A DNA stretch of 64,000 nt from Rhodococcus sp. SBT000017 (GTDB taxonomy: Bacteria > Actinomycetota > Actinomycetes > Mycobacteriales > Mycobacteriaceae): NCBI RefSeq assembly GCF_003688915.1, contig NZ_REFU01000001.1, positions 434,001 through 498,000 of the forward strand, in the 5' to 3' direction. Of the stretch, positions 17,090 through 27,669 are shown piece by piece. The notes under the pieces are model-generated. The model ran no database searches. It was given only the letters and a program-made list of their open reading frames with translations, and was not told where the DNA came from. Positions within the stretch are counted from its first letter, which is position 1; the number at the start of each line of letters is the position of its first letter. The position numbers and the translations under genes were made by a program.

Positions 17090-18064
17090 ATGAAGCGGCA
17101 CCACCAGCGGCTGACGGTAGGCATCGACGTGGGCGGGACGAGCCTGCGCGCGTCCGTCGTCGACGAGGACGGTCAGGTGCTCGATTCGACGGCCGCTCCT
17201 ACCCCGCACACTGCTCGCGCGCTCGAACGCGGTCTCGACCGGGCCGTGCAGGAGCTGGCCGGGCGACACGACATCGCGGCCGTCGGGCTCGCCGTCGCCG
17301 GGTTCATCGACTCCGATCGCACGACGGTTCTCTTCGCCCCGCATCTGCCGTGGGTGAACACCCCCGTGGCGACGGAGATGAGCATGCGCATCGGTCTGCC
17401 GGTGCTGCTCGAGCACGACGCCAATTCTGCGGCGTGGGCCGAGTATCGCTTCGGAGCCGCGTCCGGGGGCCGCAATGTGGTGATGGTGGCCATCGGTACC
17501 GGAATCGGTGCGGCGCTGCTGATCGACGGCAGGATCTATCGGGGTAGCCACGGCGTGGCACCGGAACTCGGTCACATCCAGGTCGTGCCGGACGGCCGGG
17601 CATGCCCGTGCGGCAAGCGCGGTTGTTGGGAGCGGTACTGCAGCGGCACTGCTCTGGTGGATACCGCAGTCGAGTTGCTGGCGGCGGACCCGGCGTCGTC
17701 GACGACCCTGGCGCGTGAGGTGTTTCTCGACCCGGGTTCGCTGACCGGCCGCCGAATTGCCAGTGCTGCCCACGAGGGTGACTCGATCGCCCGCCGCACC
17801 ATGGAAGACTTCGCGCAGTGGCTCGGAGTCGGGCTCTCGATGGTCAGCGACGTGTACGACCCCGATCTGATCGTGTTGGCCGGTGGAGTGGCGACGTCAT
17901 CGAGTCAGTTCCTGGCCCGCGCGACCGACAAGTACGCGGAGCTGGTGACCGGTGCGGGGCATCGACCCCTCGCCCGAATCCGCAGTACTCAACTCGGTGA
18001 GGCAGCAGGCATGATCGGGGCCGCGGAGTTGGCCCGGACGGTGTTCGTCACCGGGGTTCGCTGA
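17090..18064 (+). CDS. ROK-family glucokinase
   Basis: Sugar kinase of the ROK family, most likely ATP-dependent glucokinase. The 324-residue protein has the phosphate loop GIDVGGTSLRASVV near the N-terminus, the sugar-site segment ELGHIQV and the ROK zinc motif CPCGKRGCWE. The ATG at 17090 is preceded by GAGGAAGG at 9 nt. There is no helix-turn-helix, so it is a kinase and not a NagC-type repressor. It interrupts the order seen in M. tuberculosis, where the CSWCPVC-type gene is followed directly by the acyltransferase. Sugar preference is inferred from the family only. Confidence 0.9.
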   Translation: MKRHHQRLTVGIDVGGTSLRASVVDEDGQVLDSTAAPTPHTARALERGLDRAVQELAGRHDIAAVGLAVAGFIDSDRTTVLFAPHLPWVNTPVATEMSMRIGLPVLLEHDANSAAWAEYRFGAASGGRNVVMVAIGTGIGAALLIDGRIYRGSHGVAPELGHIQVVPDGRACPCGKRGCWERYCSGTALVDTAVELLAADPASSTTLAREVFLDPGSLTGRRIASAAHEGDSIARRTMEDFAQWLGVGLSMVSDVYDPDLIVLAGGVATSSSQFLARATDKYAELVTGAGHRPLARIRSTQLGEAAGMIGAAELARTVFVTGVR

Positions 18065-18243
18065 CCGTTCTTCGCTCGCTTCCTGTGACCTCTGTCCCGG
18101 TGTCGGAGATGATGTGGCTGGTGTCATAAACCGTGGGTACAGTTCACTACGCGGCACGGTTCGAGGATGCACGACCGCAGTCGATTCGCTCCAGGGCGAG
18201 GCGGCACCAAACGATTTCCCGACCACCATCAGGGAGCATGTCA

Positions 18244-18972
18244 ATGTGGTACTGGCTGGTTAAGTACATTTTCGTCGGCCCCCTTCTCATCGCCCTGGGT
18301 CGGCCCACGATCGAGGGTGCGGAGAACATCCCGACGGAGGGTCCGGTCATTCTGGCCAGCAACCACAAGGCCGTTCTCGATTCTTTCTATCTCCCGCTCA
18401 AGACGCCCAGGCGCATCACCTTCCTCGCCAAGAGCGAGTACTTCACCGGACCGGGCCTCAAGGGCGCGTTCCAGAAGTGGTTCTTCACCGCGGTCGGGCA
18501 GGTACCGATCGATCGCACCGGAGCCGACGCGGCACAGGACGCACTCAACGCAGGTGTGCGCGTGATCGAAGCAGGCAAGGTTCTCGGTATCTACCCCGAG
18601 GGCACGCGGTCACCCGACGCTCGGCTGTACAAGGGCAAGACCGGGATGGCGCGTCTGGCACTGCAGACCGGAGTCCAGGTGATTCCGGTCGCGATGATCG
18701 GTACCGAGAAGATGAACCCGATCGGTTCGCGCGTGTGGCGTCCGGCGAAGGTCACCATTCGGATCGGAAAGCCCATCGACTTCTCGCGCTTCGAAGGTAT
18801 GGCCGGCAACCGTTTCGTTGAGCGCGCCGTCACCGACGAGGTGATGTACGACCTGATGTTGCTCTCCGGTCAGGAGTACGTGGACGTGTACGCCGCATCT
18901 CTGAAGAAGACTGCACCCGAAGCGGAGTCGGCTCCGACGGCGCAGCGCATCCCGGATTCCAAGGCCAGCTGA
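18244..18972 (+). CDS. 1-acyl-glycerol-3-phosphate acyltransferase-like protein (PlsC family, Rv2182c orthologue)
   Basis: Membrane-associated acyltransferase for phospholipid synthesis. The 242-residue protein has the NHKAVLDS catalytic motif (H-x4-D), a substrate motif with FLAKSEYF, and YPEGTRSPD. The start MWYWLVKYIF is the family's usual first helix. I chose the ATG at 18244, and not the one at 18238, because AGGGAG then lies 8 nt upstream. As I recall, mycobacterial orthologues place palmitate on glycerophospholipids, which fits the mannolipid neighbours (pimB', mptC). It is convergent with mptC, 23 bp apart. Confidence 0.92.
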   Translation: MWYWLVKYIFVGPLLIALGRPTIEGAENIPTEGPVILASNHKAVLDSFYLPLKTPRRITFLAKSEYFTGPGLKGAFQKWFFTAVGQVPIDRTGADAAQDALNAGVRVIEAGKVLGIYPEGTRSPDARLYKGKTGMARLALQTGVQVIPVAMIGTEKMNPIGSRVWRPAKVTIRIGKPIDFSRFEGMAGNRFVERAVTDEVMYDLMLLSGQEYVDVYAASLKKTAPEAESAPTAQRIPDSKAS

Positions 18973-18995
18973 ATCTCTGCCGGCCAGCTCCGCGA

Positions 18996-20288
18996 TCAGA
19001 GTGCGGAACGGGTGCCGGCTGTCGTATCGGTTCGGTCGGTCCACCCGATCGCGGCCAGCGCGACGATAGACGCGAGCGCCCACCACACGTAGCCCGAGGC
19101 TGCGAACTGGTCCACGAGCGGCCAGCCGAGACCGCTCCACCGGCCTTCGCCGAGCTTCCAGTGCGGCGGATAGAGCATCAACGCCAGCCCGACGGCCACC
19201 AGAGTCGCCAGCAGCGCACTGCGGCGGCGGTAGCCGAGGACGGCGAGCATCACGGTGAACGGGATGGCCCACACCCAGTGGTGTGACCACGAGACCGGCG
19301 ACACCAGCAGACCGAACATGGCGTTGATCGTCAGCGCGAGCGCAGTCTCGCCTGCGGCGAACGCTTTTCGTATCGCCACCGCCGCAATGGCGAGTACCAC
19401 CACCGACAACGCGAGCCACAGGATCGACCGGGGCAATTCGTCCAATCCGAGCCGCGCGAGCACTCCGGTGATCGACTGGTTGGGCGGGTAGGCCGGGCCG
19501 CCGATTCGGTCGGAATCGACGATCGTCTCGGTCCAGTACTTCACCGAGTCGGACCACGTCAGCGCGAAACCGATCGCGGTGAACACCGCGAAACTCAGTA
19601 CCGACACCACTGCAGCTCGAAAGTCCTTGCGCAACAAGAAGAACAGAACGAACACCGCGGGTGTGAGCTTGACGGCGGCCACGAGACCGATCAGCACGCC
19701 TCGGGGCCACGGCGTCTTCTTCGGCAGGCAATCCAGTGCAACGAACGCCATCAGCACGATGTTGATCTGCCCGTAGTTCAGCGTCGAGGTGACCGGCTCG
19801 AGCAGCAGCACGGCCACGGCGAACACCGCTCCGGCAGACCACCATACGAGCGTGCGGGGACGCAGACCCAGCGAGGTGAGGGTCACCACGACGGTCACCA
19901 GCAGCAAGAGCATCGACAGCACGGTGACCGCGATCGAGGCGGCGTACAGCGACACCGACGACAGCGGGCTGAAGATCGCAGCGGCGATCGGGGGATAGGT
20001 GAACGGCAGCGTCGTACCGGTCGCGATCGGTGGCAGCTGACCGTAGAGATCCCCGCCCTCGGCGAACACCTGACCGCCGAGTCGATACACGTCCAGATCG
20101 AGTCGGTAATGCTCACCGATCGTGCGCAGACCCGGAAAGCCGTTGAGATGGAACAGCACACCGACGACGGCACCGATCAGGACGAGGACCCTGCTCGACG
20201 CCACCGCCCAACTCGGCCACCGGCGTCGCGTCGGCGCGGCAGGCTCCGATGCTTCGGCGACCGGACGGTTGGTGTCGGGCGAAGTCAC
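18996..20288 (-). CDS. mptC: Alpha-(1-2)-mannosyltransferase of lipomannan/LAM (MptC/Rv2181-type, GT87)
   Basis: Polytopic GT-C glycosyltransferase that uses polyprenyl-phosphate-mannose outside the membrane to add the alpha-1,2 mannose branches of lipomannan. The 430-residue protein has about ten hydrophobic helices and the DUF2029/GT87 signature: LDLDVYRLGGQVFAEGGDLY in the first outer loop, carrying the acidic catalytic residues, and LPFTYPPIAA. The GTG at 20288 is preceded by AAAGGGAA. It is flanked by the acyltransferase and RNase AS as in M. tuberculosis. Other GT87 paralogues exist in these bacteria, so the exact linkage is inferred from synteny. Confidence 0.88.
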   Translation of the reverse strand: MTSPDTNRPVAEASEPAAPTRRRWPSWAVASSRVLVLIGAVVGVLFHLNGFPGLRTIGEHYRLDLDVYRLGGQVFAEGGDLYGQLPPIATGTTLPFTYPPIAAAIFSPLSSVSLYAASIAVTVLSMLLLLVTVVVTLTSLGLRPRTLVWWSAGAVFAVAVLLLEPVTSTLNYGQINIVLMAFVALDCLPKKTPWPRGVLIGLVAAVKLTPAVFVLFFLLRKDFRAAVVSVLSFAVFTAIGFALTWSDSVKYWTETIVDSDRIGGPAYPPNQSITGVLARLGLDELPRSILWLALSVVVLAIAAVAIRKAFAAGETALALTINAMFGLLVSPVSWSHHWVWAIPFTVMLAVLGYRRRSALLATLVAVGLALMLYPPHWKLGEGRWSGLGWPLVDQFAASGYVWWALASIVALAAIGWTDRTDTTAGTRSAL

Positions 20289-20368
20289 TGGTGTTCCCTT
20301 TCAGGGCTGTTCGGATCGGGGCTACCGGTACGTGGGGGGCGTGTCGGGGACGCGCTAGGGTGAGCCGC

Positions 20369-20860
20369 GTGCGCTACTTCTACGACACAGAGTTCATCGA
20401 GGATGGTCGCACAATCGAGTTGGTCTCGATCGGTGTGGTGTCGGAGGACGGTCGCGAGTTCTATGCGGTGTCCTCCGAGTTCGATCCCGAGCGCGCCGGC
20501 CGCTGGGTTCGACGCAACGTGCTTCCCAAGCTGCCACCGTACTCGTCGCCGCTGTGGATGAGCCGGTCGCGAATCCGGGACGAACTGCTCGAATTTCTCG
20601 TTCCGCACTACGGTGCCGAGGTCGAACTGTGGGCGTGGGTGGCGGCGTACGACCACGTGGCGCTCTGCCAGCTGTGGGGCTCGATGACCGAATTGCCGCG
20701 TTCGTTGCCGCGGTTCACCCGTGAGCTGCGCCAGCACTGGGAGGATCGCGGCAGTCCCGAGCTGCCGTCGGTGCCGGACGACGCTCACGACGCCCTCGCC
20801 GACGCGCGGCACAATCTGGCGAAGTTCCGGGCGATCGAGGAGTACTCGTACCGCGGGTGA
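20369..20860 (+). CDS. 3'-5' exoribonuclease (RNase AS, Rv2179c orthologue)
   Basis: DEDDh-family exoribonuclease reported for its M. tuberculosis orthologue to degrade RNA from the 3' end, with a preference for adenylate. The 163-residue protein begins VRYFYDTEFIEDG (D and E metal ligands in the first strand) and has AYDHVALCQLWG and HDALADARHN, the remaining catalytic His/Asp. The start GTG at 20369 is set by this family N-terminus. A TAGGGT hexamer 7 nt upstream and no Shine-Dalgarno suggest a leaderless message. An in-frame GTG at 20360 is the alternative. Confidence 0.95.
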   Translation: MRYFYDTEFIEDGRTIELVSIGVVSEDGREFYAVSSEFDPERAGRWVRRNVLPKLPPYSSPLWMSRSRIRDELLEFLVPHYGAEVELWAWVAAYDHVALCQLWGSMTELPRSLPRFTRELRQHWEDRGSPELPSVPDDAHDALADARHNLAKFRAIEEYSYRG

Positions 20861-22291
<1,431 letters not shown>

Positions 22292-24289
22292 TCAGGGCAG
22301 TGAGACGACCATGACCTCGGAGCCCGGTTCCACCCGAGAACCGGCTCCGGGGCTCTGGGTGATGACCAGAGACCCGTCGGTGTCCACCACCTGACGGACG
22401 TCGATCGTCAGGCCCAACGTCTCGAGGGTGGTCCGGGCCGACCCGACCGACCGGCCCAGCAGCGACGGCACGGTGACGGCGTTGGACACCTCGAGCACCG
22501 CGGTGGACCCGGATCGTACGGTCTGTCCGGCTTCGGGCGTCGATCCGATCGCCTTGCCGCCGTCGGTGTCCTCGTCGAAGGACTCCCGAACCTCGCCGAC
22601 GGTGATGCCAACCGATTCCAGCGTCGTTCGGGCCTGGTCGACGCTCTGCCCGCGTACGTCGGGAACTTCGACCGGAGGTGCTCCCTTGCTGCGCAGCACC
22701 GTGACCGCGGTACCGGTCGACAGCACGGTGCCGGGCGGTGGGTCAAGTGCTGCGACTCCGCCGATCGGTGCGGAGGTGCTGAAGGCCTCGCCGCCGTCGA
22801 CGGGTGTGAAAGTCCGGTCTCGCAATTGTTGTTCCATGTCTTCGACGGATGCGTCCGCGTCGATGGACGGAACGGTGGGGCGACCCAGCGATACCAAGAG
22901 AGACACCGTGTCGCCCTTGGCGATTCGCGATCCGCCGGTGGGATCGGTGCCGATGAGTAGGTCGGTGTCCACCGAGTCGGAGTAGGTTCCGCGCACCGCG
23001 GCCTCGAGACCGGCGGCTTCCACAGCGCTGGTGGCACCGGTGGTGTCGAGTCCGTCCACCATCGGGACGGCTGTGTAACGACCCGAGCCCATCCACCATC
23101 CGCCGAGCCCGACGAGTACGGCGAGCAGGGCGACGACGAGGAGCCAGATGACGATCGCTCGGCGCGAGCGTTGCTGATCGGCGTCGAAGTCGGGGAATTC
23201 GTAGTGCCGTCGGCCGGTCGGGGGTGGTCCGGCGGGCGGCGCATCGAACGGTTCCTGGCGGTCGTCGACGCCTCGGGACGTGGGCGAGGTGACCACTCGG
23301 GTGTGCTGCACCCCGTGTTGTGGGGGCGGGGGCGGCGAAGTGTCCACGACCTGGGTGCGAGCGGACGGCGGACGGTTGCCTGCAACCGTCGTCGGCGCTC
23401 CGGCTGCGGCCGAGCTCAGGTGCTCGGCCGAGCGCTTGGGTGCGGGCACTCGGTACTCGGGCAACGCGAGCGCCGACGCGGCAGCGCGCAGGGCGCGGGC
23501 CATGTCGTCGGCATTGCGGTACCGGTGTTCCGGGGCGCGGACGGTGGCGCGCTGGACCACCTCGTCGAACTGCGGGGGGACGCCGGCGATGAGGGTGGAG
23601 GGGAGCGGTACGTCGTTGTCGATGCGCTGGTAGGCGATGGACAGTGAGGTGTCGCCGGTGAACGGTGTGCGTCCGGTCAGCAGCTCGAACAGCACGACAC
23701 CGACGCCGTAGACGTCGCTGCTCGCGGACGCGGATCCGGTGGTGACCTGCTCGGGAGACAGGTATGCGGCGGTGCCCAGAATCACACTGCTCGATGTCAC
23801 GGTGGAGGCCGCGATGGCTCGGACGAGGCCGAAGTCGGCGATCTTCACGTCGCCGTCGTCGCTGATCAGAATGTTCTCGGGCTTGATGTCGCGATGCACC
23901 AGACCGGCTCGATGGGCGACGGCGAGTGCGTCGAGAACCGGCCGGATGACGGCCGCTGCAGCGTGCGGCGGCATCGGTCCACGCTCGCGCAGCAGTTCGC
24001 GCAGCGTTCCGCCCTCGACGAGTTCCATGACGAGGAAGGCGTGTTCGCCGTCGCGCCCGTGGTCGTAGACGGCGACGAGGCCCGGGTGGCTGAGCCTGGC
24101 CACGGCCCGCGCCTCGAACTCGAAGCGCTGGACGAACTGCGGGTCCTCGGCGAACTTCGGGTCCATGATCTTCACCGCTACGGGGCGGTCGAGCCTGGTG
24201 TCGAGTCCGCGGTAGACCGTCGACATACCGCCGCGCGCGATCGGTGCGTCTATTCGGTATCGACGATCGAGCATCGAACCCGGTATCAC
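22292..24289 (-). CDS. pknL: Transmembrane Ser/Thr protein kinase PknL with four PASTA domains
   Basis: Receptor-type Hanks kinase. Residues about 12-275 form the kinase domain: GGMSTVYRG glycine loop, VAVKIMD lysine, HRDIKPENILI catalytic loop, DFG and SPEQ. A proline-rich juxtamembrane part follows, then one membrane helix near 380-403, then four PASTA repeats (starting VPMVDG, VPSIDA, VPDVRG, VPSLLG) that bind peptidoglycan fragments in related kinases. M. tuberculosis PknL lacks the PASTA part, so this longer form is likely the ancestral one. The GTG at 24289 has GGGGAGG upstream. It diverges from the gene for its presumed substrate, with two repeat copies in between. Confidence 0.95.
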   Translation of the reverse strand: MIPGSMLDRRYRIDAPIARGGMSTVYRGLDTRLDRPVAVKIMDPKFAEDPQFVQRFEFEARAVARLSHPGLVAVYDHGRDGEHAFLVMELVEGGTLRELLRERGPMPPHAAAAVIRPVLDALAVAHRAGLVHRDIKPENILISDDGDVKIADFGLVRAIAASTVTSSSVILGTAAYLSPEQVTTGSASASSDVYGVGVVLFELLTGRTPFTGDTSLSIAYQRIDNDVPLPSTLIAGVPPQFDEVVQRATVRAPEHRYRNADDMARALRAAASALALPEYRVPAPKRSAEHLSSAAAGAPTTVAGNRPPSARTQVVDTSPPPPPQHGVQHTRVVTSPTSRGVDDRQEPFDAPPAGPPPTGRRHYEFPDFDADQQRSRRAIVIWLLVVALLAVLVGLGGWWMGSGRYTAVPMVDGLDTTGATSAVEAAGLEAAVRGTYSDSVDTDLLIGTDPTGGSRIAKGDTVSLLVSLGRPTVPSIDADASVEDMEQQLRDRTFTPVDGGEAFSTSAPIGGVAALDPPPGTVLSTGTAVTVLRSKGAPPVEVPDVRGQSVDQARTTLESVGITVGEVRESFDEDTDGGKAIGSTPEAGQTVRSGSTAVLEVSNAVTVPSLLGRSVGSARTTLETLGLTIDVRQVVDTDGSLVITQSPGAGSRVEPGSEVMVVSLP

Positions 24290-24418
24290 CGAACCTCCCC
24301 TCGTCGTCCACTCGTCTTCCGGCTCGGTCGCCGGACGCTGAAGACGATCGTATCGGTGCCGGGGATGCCGACCGACGATCGTGGCTTGTGTCTTCGGTCC
24401 TGTGGGGCCTGCTGCACA

Positions 24419-24471
24419 GGAGTGGAGCCTGCGGAACGACCCGGCGGCAGGAGTGGAGCCTGCGGAACGAC
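24419..24471. repeat. Dispersed repeat, copies 6 and 7
   Basis: GGAGTGGAGCCTGCGGAAC followed by GAC lies at 24419-24440 and 24450-24471, 31 bp apart, inside the divergent promoter region of pknL and its neighbour. These two copies are identical to each other. The remainder of the 24290-24523 gap holds the two promoter regions. Confidence 0.92.
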
Positions 24472-24486
24472 CCGGCTGTCACGCTT

Positions 24487-24516
24487 TTGAAGTCTGAGCG
24501 TCGGACCCGTTAACGT
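24487..24516 (+). promoter_or_regulatory. Promoter of the Rv2175c-type gene (leaderless)
   Basis: TTGAAG (24487-24492), an 18-bp spacer and TAACGT (24511-24516), with the GTG start at 24524 just 7 nt on. Transcription would begin at the start codon; there is no ribosome-binding site. Confidence 0.6.
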
Positions 24517-24523
24517 TACCTGC

Positions 24524-24895
24524 GTGAGTGCCATTCCCTATGCCGACGACGTGCTCGATCCGTCGGAGTCTGTGCTGCAGTTCGCCGATGTCGCGAAGAT
24601 CCTCGACATCCCCAAGACCCGCGTCGAACAGCTCGTTCGAGATCGCCAGTTGCTCGCCCTGAAGCGTTCGCGCGTGCCCGTCGTGCCGGAGCAGTTCCTG
24701 GATACGAGCAAGGGCACCATCGTCAAGGGGCTGCCCGGCCTGCTGGCCGTGCTGCACGACGGAGGGTACGAGGACGAGGAGATCCTGCGGTGGCTGTTCA
24801 CCGAGGACGAGAGCCTGCCCGGTGCACCCGTCGCCGCTCTGCACGGCGACCTGATGCGCGAAGTGATCAGGCGCGCACAGGCGATGGCCTTCTAG
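24524..24895 (+). CDS. Winged-helix DNA-binding protein, PknL substrate orthologue (Rv2175c-type)
   Basis: A 123-residue DNA-binding protein. The N-terminal part has a helix-turn-helix with LQFADVAKILDIPKTRVEQLVRDRQLLALKR; the C-terminal half is helical (LPGLLAVLHDGGYEDEEILRWLF). The M. tuberculosis orthologue is phosphorylated by PknL, which abolishes DNA binding; the divergent pairing here supports the same relation. The N-terminus differs from the mycobacterial one, and I cannot point to the exact phosphorylated threonine. Its stop shares a CTAG (24892-24895) with the crtB stop on the other strand. Confidence 0.92.
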   Translation: MSAIPYADDVLDPSESVLQFADVAKILDIPKTRVEQLVRDRQLLALKRSRVPVVPEQFLDTSKGTIVKGLPGLLAVLHDGGYEDEEILRWLFTEDESLPGAPVAALHGDLMREVIRRAQAMAF

Positions 24896-25872
24896 CGAAC
24901 CGTCGCGCGCTTCCAGCCGGTGACGGCGAACTGCGGAAGCGCGACGCGCGCTCGGGTCCACTGCGGCACCGTCGCCCGCTGGGAGAGCACCCGGTAACCC
25001 TGTGACTCGACCTCTGCGAGTATGCGGCCGTACAGGATCGACGCCGTGCGCATCGACGGTCGCACTCGCGGATCCAGCATCTCGATGCCTGCATCGGACG
25101 TGCGGTAGATCGAGCGGGTGACGGCGATCAGGTGTGCGAGGGCGCGGGTGACCCGGGCGTCGACGTTCCCCGTGGTGCGGCACCACCGGAGTAGTTCTTC
25201 GTCGACGCCGAACGCCGCGAGTTCGTCGGTGGGCAGATAGATGCGGTCGCGGTCGAGGTCCTCACCCATGTCGCGGATGAAGTTGGTGAGCTGGAACGCC
25301 TCGCCCAGGGCTGCGGCGGGGGGCTCGGCCTCGGACCGCTCGACGACCGTTCCCAGGATCGGCAACATCTGCAGTCCGATCACCGCAGCGGAGCCGTACA
25401 TGTACTCGCGCAACTGCTCCATCGTGCGGTAGCGCGAGACGAACATCGGGCTCCCCGGAATGTCCATGCGCATCGAGTACATGAACGCGAAGAAATAGTC
25501 GTGCGGAATGTCGTAGCGCGCCACGGTGTCGCACAATGCGCTCAATACCTGATCGGACACGCTGTCGGACAATGGTTTTCCCGCCAAGGCGTCGCGCACC
25601 CGGGATTCGATCACGTCGAGTTCGACGATGCGACGGGCGTTGAGCTCGTCCGATCCCACGGCGATGTCGGTGCCCTCGAGGTCGACGATGTCGTCGACCA
25701 TCCTGGCGAACCCGTACAGCGCGTGCACGCCGGCGCGCTTGTCGGTGGGGAGCAGGCGAGTGGCGAGGAAGTACGTCTTGCCGTGCTGAGCGTTGAGTTC
25801 ACGACAGATGCGGTAAGCCTCGTGCAGCTCCGGATCGATACCGTCCAGTTCTCTCATCACGTGGGCCTTCAT
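24892..25872 (-). CDS. crtB: Phytoene synthase
   Basis: Condenses two geranylgeranyl diphosphates to phytoene, the committed carotenoid step. The 326-residue protein has the two aspartate-rich motifs of squalene/phytoene synthases, DDIVD in ARMVDDIVDLE and the second as TNFIRDMGEDLDRDRIYLP, plus YCREL-like RICRELNAQHGKTYF at the start. The ATG at 25872 overlaps the mptA stop as ATGA, so phytoene synthase is translationally coupled to a lipomannan mannosyltransferase. It is convergent with the Rv2175c-type gene. M. tuberculosis has no carotenoid gene at this place. Confidence 0.93.
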   Translation of the reverse strand: MKAHVMRELDGIDPELHEAYRICRELNAQHGKTYFLATRLLPTDKRAGVHALYGFARMVDDIVDLEGTDIAVGSDELNARRIVELDVIESRVRDALAGKPLSDSVSDQVLSALCDTVARYDIPHDYFFAFMYSMRMDIPGSPMFVSRYRTMEQLREYMYGSAAVIGLQMLPILGTVVERSEAEPPAAALGEAFQLTNFIRDMGEDLDRDRIYLPTDELAAFGVDEELLRWCRTTGNVDARVTRALAHLIAVTRSIYRTSDAGIEMLDPRVRPSMRTASILYGRILAEVESQGYRVLSQRATVPQWTRARVALPQFAVTGWKRATVR

Positions 25873-27512
25873 GACGTGGATTCGTCTCCGGTCGGTTCCG
25901 TTGCTGGGGTCTTGGGTGCGTTCGGCACGGCACGGTGTTCCCTGGATCGGTCCGATCGTAAACGCAGCGGATCGACGCGCGTCAGAGCCAGAGCTGCGAC
26001 GACCGCGGCGAAGATCGCCAGTGCGACGTGTCCGAACGTGTACAGGCCGATCGATCCGTCGGGTTGGAAGACGAGCATGAGCCACGTCGACAGCCCCGTC
26101 AAAATCATCAGGGTCGTGCGCGAGAGTGCGAAGCCTGCGGCGATCGCCAGTGGCCACGAGTAGTACCAGGGCAGGGCTGCGGGGGAGAGGACGACGGTGG
26201 CGACCAGGGCGATCAGGATGCCCTTGACCGCATCGCGTTCGGATCTGCGGCCCAACCACCAGGCCGCCGCAAGAACGACCACCAGTGCGATCGCGCACAG
26301 CAGACGGGTGACATCCAGAACGGGTCCGAGGCGAAGATCGAGGAACCACGAGGTGCTGACGGTCACCAGGTGCGCCAGGATCGTGGGCAGCGAGAGCCAA
26401 TTGATGATCTTGGCCGATCCGGAAAGCGCCGTCAGCCAACCGATTCCGACTCCGGCGATCACCGATGCCACGACGAACACGGCGACGAAGACGGCGGCAC
26501 CGATACCTGCGGTCTTGATGAATGCGAGGCCGGGCGACATCGGCGTCCGACCCTCCGCCCGCGCCTTCTCGCGCAGATGGAGCATCCAGATCCACACCAG
26601 GAAAGGCAGCGCCAGGCCTGCTGTGGCCTTGATCGCCACCGCGATCGCAACCAGTGCAATGCCGCCCACGTGTCGATGTTCGAGCGTCAGCACGATCCCC
26701 GCGGTCATCAGGCCCACCATGAGCAACTCGTTGTGCACTCCGCCGATCAGGTGGATCAGAACCAGAGGGTTGAGTACGGCGAGCCACACCGCGGTGGTCG
26801 CTCGGCCGCCGAGGTGCTTCGCCAGCCGCGGAACCGCCCACATCATCAGGGCCAGACCGGGCAACATCGTCAGGCGCAGCAGCATGGTTCCGGCGATGAC
26901 GTTGTCACCGGTGAGGCTGGTGATTCCGCGAGCGAGCAGTAGGAACAACGGACCGTACGGCGCAGTGGTCGTGGTCCACACATTGCTGACGTTGTCGAGT
27001 AGAACTCCCGGATTGGCAACGGGGCCAACGGCATACGGGTCGAATCCGTCGCGGAGCAGAGCGCCCTGCGCCAGGTAGGAGTACGCGTCGCGGCTGAACA
27101 TCGGCACCGACAGCAGCAGTGGTGCGGTCCATGCCGGGACGATCCAGCGCAGTTCGCCAACCGTGGTGCGGCCGTGCAGGGTCGCGCGTCCGAGCCGAAC
27201 CCAGGCGGTGATCATCAGCAGTACGCCGACCCAGACGATGATGGTCGAGAGTACGAATCCGTGGCCGAATCGCAGCCACGACAAGTGCATCTCCTCGAGC
27301 AACGGATCGCGTCGGCGCACGCTGCCCGCACCGAATCCGCCGAACACGATGCAGACGGCACCGACCACACCGAGCAGTGCGGCCTTGCCCTCGGGACTGC
27401 GCAGGAAATTGCCCGTTGCGGTCAGTCTCGACGGTCGTCGCGAAGCCGAGGACGGGGGGTCGCCGTCCGACGATCGATCCTCGGAGGTGGAGTGCGACGA
27501 GATCGAAGACAT
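25869..27512 (-). CDS. mptA: Alpha-(1-6)-mannosyltransferase MptA (lipomannan backbone)
   Basis: Polytopic GT-C enzyme that extends the alpha-1,6 mannan backbone of lipomannan with polyprenyl-phosphate-mannose as donor. The 547-residue protein has about 12 hydrophobic helices. The first large outer loop carries SRDAYSYLAQGALLRDGFDPYAVG, where the catalytic Asp of this family is expected; GGVHNELLMVGLM follows. Position next to idsA-type and Rv2175c-type genes matches Rv2174. It lies between crtI and crtB, overlapping crtB by 4 bp and separated from crtI by 157 bp that contain an inverted repeat. Confidence 0.92.
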   Translation of the reverse strand: MSSISSHSTSEDRSSDGDPPSSASRRPSRLTATGNFLRSPEGKAALLGVVGAVCIVFGGFGAGSVRRRDPLLEEMHLSWLRFGHGFVLSTIIVWVGVLLMITAWVRLGRATLHGRTTVGELRWIVPAWTAPLLLSVPMFSRDAYSYLAQGALLRDGFDPYAVGPVANPGVLLDNVSNVWTTTTAPYGPLFLLLARGITSLTGDNVIAGTMLLRLTMLPGLALMMWAVPRLAKHLGGRATTAVWLAVLNPLVLIHLIGGVHNELLMVGLMTAGIVLTLEHRHVGGIALVAIAVAIKATAGLALPFLVWIWMLHLREKARAEGRTPMSPGLAFIKTAGIGAAVFVAVFVVASVIAGVGIGWLTALSGSAKIINWLSLPTILAHLVTVSTSWFLDLRLGPVLDVTRLLCAIALVVVLAAAWWLGRRSERDAVKGILIALVATVVLSPAALPWYYSWPLAIAAGFALSRTTLMILTGLSTWLMLVFQPDGSIGLYTFGHVALAIFAAVVAALALTRVDPLRLRSDRSREHRAVPNAPKTPATEPTGDESTS

Positions 27513-27608
27513 TGCCGCCTGCTCCTCCTCTGCAACGAGTTGTGGGTCGAGATCTGTACGCCGGCCGCTGGTTCACGCCGATCACCGAACGATCATGGTC
27601 GCAGCAAT

Positions 27609-27635
27609 GAGCGCGACCGGCAAACGATCGCGCTC
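27609..27635. repeat. Perfect inverted repeat between crtI and mptA
   Basis: GAGCGCGA (27609-27616) and TCGCGCTC (27628-27635) flank 11 bases. As RNA it would form an 8-bp hairpin in the leader of mptA. No T-run follows on either strand, so a terminator is unlikely. An operator or an RNA processing signal are alternatives. Confidence 0.5.
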
Positions 27636-27669
27636 AGCTTAGTTGGTCGACGCAGTGAATCGAACGAAC

